In this document: positions 13,472-19,406 of the stretch, piece after piece
Numbering within the stretch: position 1 is the first letter of the stretch
How the letters are laid out: each line of letters begins with the position of its first letter
NCBI GenBank assembly: GCA_002343325.1
Contig: DDSG01000017.1
Coordinates: forward strand, 951-20,356
Reading direction: 5' to 3'
Source: Phycisphaerales bacterium UBA2396
GTDB taxonomy: Bacteria; Planctomycetota; Phycisphaerae; Phycisphaerales; UBA1924
Length of the DNA stretch: 19,406 nucleotides
The notes under the pieces: generated by a model
Told to the model about the DNA's origin: nothing
Databases searched by the model: none
Seen by the model: the letters and a program-made list of their open reading frames with translations, nothing else
Made by a program: the position numbers and the translations under genes

Positions 13472-14464
13472 ATGACGAAGACGACGCGCCGAGTGGTGGT
13501 TTGTGTGGCTGCCTCGCTGCTGATGTTGGTCGGTGGGTGCGAGAAGAAGGCGGCGGAGGGGGCGAAGGCCGAGGGGTCGGCGGCGGCGAAGAAGGTGCGT
13601 GTGGCGTTCTCGCAGATCGGTGCGGAGAGCGACTGGCGGAAGGCGAACACCGAGTCGATCAAGGCGGAGGCGGCGGCGCGGGGGTACGAGCTGATTTTCT
13701 CCGATGCTCAGCAGAAGCAGGAGAACCAGATCAAGGCGCTTCGGAGCTTTGTGGCGCAGGGCGTGGACGTGATCGCGTTCTCGCCGGTGGTGGAGACGGG
13801 GTGGGAGCCCGTGCTGAAGGAGATCAAGGCGGCGGGGATTCCGGTGGTGCTGACGGATCGGGCGGTGGAGGTGTCGACGCCTGATCTGTTCGTGACGTTC
13901 ATCGGGGCGGACTTTGTGGAAGAGGGTCGGCGAGCGGCGGCGTGGCTTGGGAATGCGACGGGCGGGAAGGCGGTGGTGGCGGAGCTTCAGGGGACGCCGG
14001 GATCGGCGCCGGCGATCGATCGGAAGAAGGGGTTTGAGGAAGGGATCAAGGCGTTCCCTGAGATCAGGATCATCAAGAGCCAGTCGGGGGAATTTACACG
14101 GGCGAAGGGGCGCGAGGTGATGGAGTCGTTTCTCAAGAGCCCGGAGGGGAAGCAGATCACGGCGTTGTACGCGCACAACGACGACATGGCGCTGGGTGCG
14201 ATCCAGGCGATCGAAGAGGCGGGGCTGAAGCCCGGCGTGGACATCAAGATCGTGTCGATCGACGCGGTGAAGGCGGCGTTTGAGGCGATGGTCGCGGGGA
14301 AGCTGAACTGCACGGTGGAGTGCAGCCCGCTGCTTGGGCCGGCGTTGTTCGACGCGGTCGATGCGATCAAGGCGGGGAAGGGTGTGGAGCGTCGGATCGT
14401 GACGGAGGCGGCGGTCTTTGATCAGACGACGGCGGCGAGCGTGATCGGATCGCGGAAGTACTGA
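13472..14464 (+). CDS. ABC sugar-importer substrate-binding lipoprotein, YtfQ-like
   Basis: 330 residues from the ATG at 13472, with GGAG (13460-13463) eight bases ahead. MTKTTRRVVVCVAASLLMLV ends in the lipobox VGGC, so C23 should be lipidated; a charged Ala/Lys-rich linker follows. The mature part tracks E. coli YtfQ closely: AFSQIGAESDWRKANTESIK, QQKQENQIKALRSFVAQGVD, SPVVETGWEPVLKEIKAAGI, PVVLTDRAVEVSTPDL, AELQGTPGSAPAIDRKKGFE, SQSGEFTRAKGREVMESF and YAHNDDMALGAIQAIEEAGL. YtfQ binds galactofuranose, so the ligand here is likely a furanose sugar; the GH51 enzyme next door makes L-arabinose the best guess. Unlike E. coli YtfQ it is a lipoprotein. It lies 55 bp after the GH51 gene. The family is certain; the ligand is inference. 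Confidence 0.94.
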   Translation: MTKTTRRVVVCVAASLLMLVGGCEKKAAEGAKAEGSAAAKKVRVAFSQIGAESDWRKANTESIKAEAAARGYELIFSDAQQKQENQIKALRSFVAQGVDVIAFSPVVETGWEPVLKEIKAAGIPVVLTDRAVEVSTPDLFVTFIGADFVEEGRRAAAWLGNATGGKAVVAELQGTPGSAPAIDRKKGFEEGIKAFPEIRIIKSQSGEFTRAKGREVMESFLKSPEGKQITALYAHNDDMALGAIQAIEEAGLKPGVDIKIVSIDAVKAAFEAMVAGKLNCTVECSPLLGPALFDAVDAIKAGKGVERRIVTEAAVFDQTTAASVIGSRKY

Positions 14465-14465
14465 G

Positions 14466-16007
14466 GTGGAACGTGCCGAGGGTGATCACGTGACGCGTGA
14501 GGGCGGGCTCCTGCTCGAGGCTGAGGGGCTCGCGGTGCGATTCGGGTCGGTTCGGGCGCTCGATGGGGTGAGCCTGACGGTTCGCGCGGGCGAGGTGCAG
14601 GCGTTGCTCGGGGAGAACGGGGCGGGCAAGAGCACGCTGATCAAGTGTCTGAGCGGGGTGGTGCGGCCGACGGGTGGGCGGATGGTCTTGTGCGGTCGGC
14701 GGATCGAGCCGAGATCGCCTCATGAGGCGGAGCGGATTGGGATCGCGACGGTGTTTCAGGAGGTTGGGCTGATCCCGCGTCTGTCGGTGGCGGAGAACAT
14801 CTGCCTGGGACGGGAGCCGGGGCGGCGGTGGCTGCGCGGGCTGGTGGACTGGCGGGCGGTGCGGTCGCGTGCTCGCGCGGCGATGGATCGGCTGGGGCTG
14901 GGCGGGCTGGATGTTGATCGGGAGCTTGGGACGTGCTCGGTCGCGGTGCAGCAGATGGTGGCGATCGCGAGGGCGCTGGACGTGCGGGCGCGGGTGCTGA
15001 TTCTGGATGAGCCGACGTCGAGCCTTGATCGGGATGAATGTGCGAGGCTGCTGGGGGTGATCGGGCACTTGCGAGCGCAGGAGATGGGGATCGTGTTCAT
15101 CTCGCACTTCCTGGATCAGGTCGAGGCGATCGCGGATCGGGTGACTGTGCTGCGGGACGGGAAGCTGGTGGGGTCGTTCGAGGCGGCGGGGCTGACACGC
15201 GCAAAGTTGGTTTCGCTCATGGTGGGGCGCGAGTTCGAGATGCCGACGGGGAAGAGGGAGACGACGGGCGAGCGGGGAGCGGGGTCGCTGCTGAGTCTGC
15301 GGGCGTTTGGCAGGTCGGGGATGATCGAGGGCGTGGACGCGGATGTCGGTGCGGGAGAGGTGGTTGGGTTGGCCGGGCTGCTCGGATCGGGTCGGAGCGA
15401 GACGGCGCGGCTTGTGTTTGGGGCTGAGACGGCGACGCGCGGCACGATGACGTTCGGTGGTGAGGCGTCGCGGTTCACGACGCCGAGACAGGCGATCGCT
15501 CGCGGGATCGGGATGCTGCCCGAGAATCGCAAGGAGCAGGGGATCTTTCCTTCGCTGTCGGTGGTTGAGAATCTGGTGGTGTCGCTTCGGGCGAAGGACG
15601 GGGCGTTCTCGCGGCTGGCGTTCGGGTCGCAGGTAGCGCTGGCCGAGGAGTTTGTGAGGCAGCTTGGGATCAAGACGGCCGACGTGCACGCGAAGATCAG
15701 CGAGCTGTCGGGCGGAAACCAGCAGAAGGTGCTTCTGGCGCGGTGGTTCGCGATGCGGCCGGTGCTGTTGATTCTTGATGAGCCGACAAGGGGGATTGAT
15801 GTCGCGGCGAAGGCGGACGTGCTGCGGGCGGTGGATCGGCTTCGCGGGGAAGGGACGGCGGTGCTGTTCATCAGCTCGGAGCTCGAAGAGGTGACGAGGG
15901 TGTGCGGGCGGGTGGTGGTGCTGCGGGATCGGCGGAGCGTGGCGCATCTCGAGGGAAGCGACATCACCGAGGCATCGGTGCTTGCTGCGGTGGCACGAAC
16001 GGCATGA
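14466..16007 (+). CDS. ABC sugar-importer ATPase with two nucleotide-binding domains, YtfR-like
   Basis: 513 residues from the GTG at 14466, one base after the YtfQ-like stop, with GGAAG (14454-14458) ahead. A second GTG at 14490, behind GAGGG (14478-14482), would give 505 residues and is about equally likely. The first domain has Walker A GENGAGKST (residues 49-57), a degenerate signature SVAVQQ and Walker B LILDEPTSSLD. The second has GLLGSGRSET in place of Walker A, a full signature LSGGNQQKVLLARW and Walker B LILDEPTRGID. These two asymmetric features are usual in carbohydrate importers of this type (MglA/RbsA/YtfR). It powers uptake at the inner face of the cytoplasmic membrane. Its last codon overlaps the permease start (ATGA at 16004-16007). 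Confidence 0.94.
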   Translation: MERAEGDHVTREGGLLLEAEGLAVRFGSVRALDGVSLTVRAGEVQALLGENGAGKSTLIKCLSGVVRPTGGRMVLCGRRIEPRSPHEAERIGIATVFQEVGLIPRLSVAENICLGREPGRRWLRGLVDWRAVRSRARAAMDRLGLGGLDVDRELGTCSVAVQQMVAIARALDVRARVLILDEPTSSLDRDECARLLGVIGHLRAQEMGIVFISHFLDQVEAIADRVTVLRDGKLVGSFEAAGLTRAKLVSLMVGREFEMPTGKRETTGERGAGSLLSLRAFGRSGMIEGVDADVGAGEVVGLAGLLGSGRSETARLVFGAETATRGTMTFGGEASRFTTPRQAIARGIGMLPENRKEQGIFPSLSVVENLVVSLRAKDGAFSRLAFGSQVALAEEFVRQLGIKTADVHAKISELSGGNQQKVLLARWFAMRPVLLILDEPTRGIDVAAKADVLRAVDRLRGEGTAVLFISSELEEVTRVCGRVVVLRDRRSVAHLEGSDITEASVLAAVARTA

Positions 16008-17020
16008 ACCAGTCGGGTTTGCCATGGCGTCGCGGGATGAGGTCGCTGGTGTGGCCTGTGGCGGCGCTCGCGCTGCTGCTGGCGTTCAACGCGGCGACGA
16101 TGCCGGGGTTCTTTGCGATCGAAGCACGCGATGGGCGGGTGTACGGGGTGCTGGTGGACATTCTGAACCACGGGTCGCGGACGGCGCTGGTGGCTTTGGG
16201 CATGACGCTGGTCATCGCGACGGGCGGCGTGGATCTGTCGGTGGGCGCGGTGGCGGCGATGGCCGGGGCGGTGACGGCGACGCTGCTGGTGCAGGCGCAG
16301 GTGCCTTGGCCTGTCGCGATCGCGGGGGCGGTGGCGTTGGGAATGTGCTGCGGCGTGTGGAACGGGGTGTGCGTGTCGGTGTTTCGGCTTCAGCCGATCG
16401 TGGCGACGCTGGTGCTGATGGTCGCGGGGCGGGGTGTCGCGCAGCTCATCACGGGCGGCTCGATCATCACCTTTGAGAGCGGACCGATCGCGGCGATCGG
16501 GAATGGATCGTTTCTTGGGCTTCCGGTTCCGGTGACGATGATGGTGGTTGCGGCGGTTGCGTTGCAGGTGCTGGTTCGTCGCACGGCGCTTGGGCTTTGC
16601 GTGCAGTGCGTGGGCGACAACGCGACGGCGGCGCGGCTGGCGGGGGTGCCGGATCGGGCGGTGATGCTGTTTGTGTACGGCGTGTGCGGGGTTCTGGCGG
16701 CGACGGCGGGCATCATCGAGTGCTCGTATATCAAGGCGGCGGACGCGAACAACGCGGGGTCGCTGCTCGAACTTGACGCGATCCTGGCGGTGGTGATCGG
16801 AGGGACGTCGCTGACAGGGGGGCGCTTTTCGTTCGCGGGGACGATCATCGGGGCGATGCTGATGCAGACGATGACCAAGACGCTGTACATGCACGATGTG
16901 TCGGCGGAGATCGCGCCGGCACCGAAGGCGTTGGTCGTCATTCTCGTGTGCCTGCTTCACGCGCCGCGTGTGCGAGAGTGGGTGTCGGGACTGTGGCGAC
17001 CCCGCGGAGGGAGCGCATGA
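16004..17020 (+). CDS. ABC sugar-importer permease, YtfT-like
   Basis: 338 residues from the ATG at 16004, overlapping the upstream stop by 4 bases. An N-terminal hydrophobic segment (VWPVAALALLLAFNAATMPG) is followed by eight or so further membrane helices. Signature stretches of the branched sugar-permease family are ALGMTLVIATGGVDLSVGAV, VLVRRTALGLCVQCVGDNAT, AARLAGVPDRAVM and LDAILAVVIGGTSLTGGRFS. With the following gene it forms the heterodimeric transmembrane channel. No distinct Shine-Dalgarno; translation probably depends on coupling to the ATPase gene. It is the second-to-last gene in the operon. Substrate as for the binding protein: a pentose, possibly in furanose form. Confidence 0.93.
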   Translation: MNQSGLPWRRGMRSLVWPVAALALLLAFNAATMPGFFAIEARDGRVYGVLVDILNHGSRTALVALGMTLVIATGGVDLSVGAVAAMAGAVTATLLVQAQVPWPVAIAGAVALGMCCGVWNGVCVSVFRLQPIVATLVLMVAGRGVAQLITGGSIITFESGPIAAIGNGSFLGLPVPVTMMVVAAVALQVLVRRTALGLCVQCVGDNATAARLAGVPDRAVMLFVYGVCGVLAATAGIIECSYIKAADANNAGSLLELDAILAVVIGGTSLTGGRFSFAGTIIGAMLMQTMTKTLYMHDVSAEIAPAPKALVVILVCLLHAPRVREWVSGLWRPRGGSA

Positions 17021-18024
17021 AGCTGCACCGGCTGGTGTCGGCGACGCCTGTGCTCGCGACGTGCGCGCTGCTCGTTGGGCTATTCGCGTTCGGGGCGATC
17101 AGCTACCCGAACTTCGCGTCGGCGGCGGTCGTGCGGAATCTGCTGGTGGACAACGCGTTTCTCGTGGTCGCAGCGGTCGGGATGACCTTCGTCATCATCT
17201 CGGGCGGGATCGATCTTTCGGTCGGTGCGGCGATGGCGTTCTCGGCGACTCTGGCGGCGGCGCTGATCGAGGCTGGCGGGGTCCATCCGCTGGCGGCGGC
17301 GGCGGTGGTGCTGGCGGCCGGGCTGGCGTTCGGGCTTGTGCAGGGGGTGTTGATCGCGGTGCTGGACGTGCCGCCGTTCATGGTGACGCTGGCGGGGATG
17401 TTCCTGGCGCGTGGGGCGGCGTTCGCGGTGCATCCGCAGTCACGCGGCATCACGCATCCGTTTGTCGCGACGACGCTGAACGAGACGCTCGCGATGCATC
17501 TGCCCCTGGGCGCGCGGGGCGTGACGATTCCGCCGACGGTGGTGGTGATGCTGTTGGTGCTGATTGGGGCGTGGGTGTTGCTACGGCACGCGCGGTTCGG
17601 GCGGGCGGTGTACGCCGTGGGCGACGACGCGTGTGCGGCGCGGCTGATGGGGCTGGCGGTGAGGCGGGTGAAGGTCGGGGTGTACACGCTCTGCGGGCTG
17701 ACGTCGGCGGTGGCGGGGCTGCTGTTCGCGTTGTATCAGCAGTCGGGCGATCCGGCGTCGTGCAAGGGGATGGAGCTGGACGTGATCGCGGCGGTGATCA
17801 TCGGCGGGACGCTGCTCCGGGGCGGGGCGGGGTCGGTGATCGGGACGTTCGCGGGCGTGATGATCCTGGGGCTGATTCAGACGATCATCAGCTTTCAGGG
17901 GGACCTGAGCTCGTGGTGGACGCGGATCGTGGCGGGCGGGCTGGTGCTGGTGTTCCTGCTGCTGCACCAGGGGATTGGGGTGGTGGCGAGGCGCGTGGGA
18001 CGGACGGCGGATCGGCAGGGGTGA
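17017..18024 (+). CDS. ABC sugar-importer permease, YjfF-like
   Basis: 335 residues. ATG at 17017 overlaps the previous stop by 4 bases and is preceded by GGAGG (17006-17010) at six bases. The hydrophobic pattern matches the preceding permease, with conserved VGMTFVIISGGIDLSVGAAM, YAVGDDACAARLMGLAVRRV, YTLCGLTSAVAGLLFALYQQ, GMELDVIAAVIIGGTLLRGG and a C-terminal helix LVLVFLLLHQGIGVV. E. coli has the same pairing of two permeases after the ATPase (YtfT then YjfF). It closes the rightward operon; the 23-bp gap before the converging gene contains no clear terminator. It is the second half of the importer channel. Identity to YjfF versus YtfT rests on gene order. Confidence 0.92.
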   Translation: MKLHRLVSATPVLATCALLVGLFAFGAISYPNFASAAVVRNLLVDNAFLVVAAVGMTFVIISGGIDLSVGAAMAFSATLAAALIEAGGVHPLAAAAVVLAAGLAFGLVQGVLIAVLDVPPFMVTLAGMFLARGAAFAVHPQSRGITHPFVATTLNETLAMHLPLGARGVTIPPTVVVMLLVLIGAWVLLRHARFGRAVYAVGDDACAARLMGLAVRRVKVGVYTLCGLTSAVAGLLFALYQQSGDPASCKGMELDVIAAVIIGGTLLRGGAGSVIGTFAGVMILGLIQTIISFQGDLSSWWTRIVAGGLVLVFLLLHQGIGVVARRVGRTADRQG

Positions 18025-18047
18025 GCACGCGAGGCCGCCGCGGGGCT

Positions 18048-19406
18048 TTACTTGTCTTTGCTTTCCTTCAGCTTTTTGGCCGTTGCTTCGACTTCGTTCT
18101 TGTGAAAGTCCATGATCTGTTTGAGCAGAAGGGCGTACTCGATGGCGGGGACCTCGCGGGCCTCGAGGGCGAAGAAGAGGCTGTTGCGGAGCCCGTACAT
18201 GTCGACGAGGAGTTGTTCGAAGTCCTCGGAGCGGAGGACCTTGTCGGCGTCGAATCGGTAGGTCGAGCCGCCCTCTTGCTTGTCCAAGATCCAGATCTTT
18301 CTCTTGGCGAGGTCTTGGAAGAGCGTGCGGTCGCTGTCGTCCTTGAAGTCCGTGACCTTGGATTCGTTGGGTGTGTCGGGCCCGGCGCGGCGCGTTCGTG
18401 CTTCTCGCATCTCGCGGAATGCGAGGACCTTTCGATGGCTCTGGTTGTCGGTGGCGTTGATCGCCTTGCGGGCGTAGGTGTTGGAGGCGTCGTGGGCGGC
18501 GATGAGCCAGCGTGCGGCGTCGCGTCGGGTGAGGGGCTTGGTGCCGTCGAAGACGCCGCCTTGCCATTCCGCGAGGTCGACGCCGTGCTCGCGGAGCATC
18601 TGATCTCGGAGGACCCTGGAGGGGATGAGTCGGACCTTGACGATGGCTTCTTCGAGCTGTTTGGCCCGCCTCTGGAGTGCCTGCGAGAGGCAAACGGCGG
18701 CGTATCGGCGTGTGGCGGGCACGTCCACCGACGCGGGCGTGGGGCCGGGTTCGGAGCCGAAGTGTTCGAGCACGATCCGGCGGACCTGGGCGACGGTGAG
18801 CGGACGCGCGGGATCGGGGCGGGGCTTGGCGGCCTCGGCCGCGGCATGCCGAGCGGCTTCTTCCTCGCTGAGCTCGGTGGGCTCGGCCTCGCCGTCGTCG
18901 GCCCATCGCTCGGGGAAGGAGATCACCTTGTCGTTGTACCAGTTGGCGGCGTTGGGTTCGACGCGTTCGACGAGCGGGCGGAGGGTGCTCTGGCCGCGTT
19001 CGACGTAGCCCAGCAGGGGGCGGATATCGATGATGTAGCCGACGCTGTCGGTGTCGATCTCGGCGAACTCGACGAGCCCGGACATCCAATCGAGGCCGGA
19101 ACAGACCCAGACGGTGAAGGCGGCGGCGGAGATCTGCTCGTCGGGGTCGAAGCGGGCTCGCTGTTTGAGGCTCAGGGTGGGCTGGCCGTCGGGGGCTTGA
19201 GCGTGGCGGAAGGAGAGGAGGCCGAAGGTCTCGACGAGGATGCGGAGATCTTCGAAGCCTTCGGTCGTGTCGGAGAGGTCGACGACCTGGTGGATGGAGG
19301 AGACGCTGACGGTCTCTGGGGCGAGCGTTGGAGCGATGGCGGAGGTGGTGGTGCTGGCGGGGGGCTCGGGGGCGAGGGGCGCGGGGAGAGATCGGAAGAG
19401 CGTCGG
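18048..19406 (-). CDS. Large protein of unknown function, partial (5' end at window edge)
   Basis: The frame runs open from the TAA at 18048-18050 to the last base, 452 visible residues. The first six codons (19406-19389) read from adapter-like DNA, so the true sequence begins no later than about 19388. The first ATG is at 19085, but the codons upstream of it keep a protein-like pattern (QVVDLSDTTEGFEDLRILVE; RARFDPDEQISAAAFTVWVC), so that ATG is probably internal. Numbering from that Met: FAEIDTDSVGYIIDIRPLLG (7-26); an Ala/Pro/Glu-rich linker near 75-95; a helical region around 100-200 with LAEWQGGVFDGTKPLTRRDA; then KIWILDKQEGGSTYRFDADK, and a C-terminal amphipathic lysine/glutamate helix ending KKLKESKDK. 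No catalytic or membrane motif is evident. It converges with the importer operon. I do not recognise the family. Confidence 0.72.
   Translation of the reverse strand, partial: PTLFRSLPAPLAPEPPASTTTSAIAPTLAPETVSVSSIHQVVDLSDTTEGFEDLRILVETFGLLSFRHAQAPDGQPTLSLKQRARFDPDEQISAAAFTVWVCSGLDWMSGLVEFAEIDTDSVGYIIDIRPLLGYVERGQSTLRPLVERVEPNAANWYNDKVISFPERWADDGEAEPTELSEEEAARHAAAEAAKPRPDPARPLTVAQVRRIVLEHFGSEPGPTPASVDVPATRRYAAVCLSQALQRRAKQLEEAIVKVRLIPSRVLRDQMLREHGVDLAEWQGGVFDGTKPLTRRDAARWLIAAHDASNTYARKAINATDNQSHRKVLAFREMREARTRRAGPDTPNESKVTDFKDDSDRTLFQDLAKRKIWILDKQEGGSTYRFDADKVLRSEDFEQLLVDMYGLRNSLFFALEAREVPAIEYALLLKQIMDFHKNEVEATAKKLKESKDK
19389..19406 (+). other. Illumina adapter-like sequence at the window end
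   Basis: AGATCGGAAGAGCGTCG at 19389-19405 is identical over 17 bases to the start of the standard Illumina TruSeq adapter, in the orientation expected for read-through at the 3' end of an insert. The final base (G) differs from the adapter's T. These bases are therefore probably not genomic. Confidence 0.85.

Noticed and set aside
14367..16025. 552-codon open frame on the - strand
   Set aside because: Lies opposite the two-domain ABC ATPase gene; its Arg/His/Pro-rich composition marks it as antisense shadow.
18025..18047. Terminator between the importer operon and the converging unknown gene
   Set aside because: Only 23 GC-rich bases with no stable stem plus T-run; nothing to support a call.

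Overview
The window is high-GC bacterial DNA that looks like a member of the Planctomycetota, most probably class Phycisphaerae. The reasons are the proteins that resemble Planctomycete-restricted families, a very acidic small protein, start codons that often lack a strong Shine-Dalgarno sequence, and a strong G excess on the + strand. The taxonomic call is inference. The last 18 bases look like Illumina adapter, so the window probably runs to a contig end, and the genes at both edges are partial.

Layout. (1) 1-1275 (+) is the 3' part of a phage-type terminase large subunit (Walker B plus RNase H-like nuclease) with an unusual four-cysteine insert. (2) 1279-1991 (-) holds two overlapping small membrane-protein genes. 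(3) 2235-2564 (+) encodes an Asp/Glu-rich protein and is followed by a strong intrinsic terminator; 2725-3198 (+) is an unrecognised conserved-looking protein. (4) 3208-3474 (-) is a 7Fe ferredoxin (FdxA) and, after a 496-bp intergenic region, 3971-5119 (+) is a class I fructose-bisphosphate aldolase of the FbaB/DhnA type.

(5) The core of the window, 5177-18024, is a divergent pentose locus. The leftward operon (11020 down to 5177) reads ROK repressor, ribulokinase AraB, L-ribulose-5-phosphate 4-epimerase AraD, a fucose/arabinose-isomerase-superfamily protein, and a beta-phosphoglucomutase-like HAD protein. The rightward operon (11080 to 18024) reads a secreted GH51 alpha-L-arabinofuranosidase with an N-terminal carbohydrate-binding-like domain, then a four-gene ABC importer closely resembling E. 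coli YtfQ-YtfR-YtfT-YjfF, known for furanose sugars. A 59-bp AT-containing intergenic region with a perfect 10-bp palindrome lies between the two operons and is the obvious shared promoter/operator.

The genes suggest one pathway: the GH51 enzyme releases L-arabinose from polysaccharide outside the cytoplasm, a lipoprotein-dependent importer carries it in (possibly as the furanose form), the non-AraA isomerase makes L-ribulose, AraB phosphorylates it, and AraD gives D-xylulose 5-phosphate. The ROK protein would sense the sugar. (6) 18048-19406 (-) is a large unrecognised protein gene whose 5' end runs into the adapter-like sequence. No tRNA, rRNA, CRISPR array or insertion sequence was seen.
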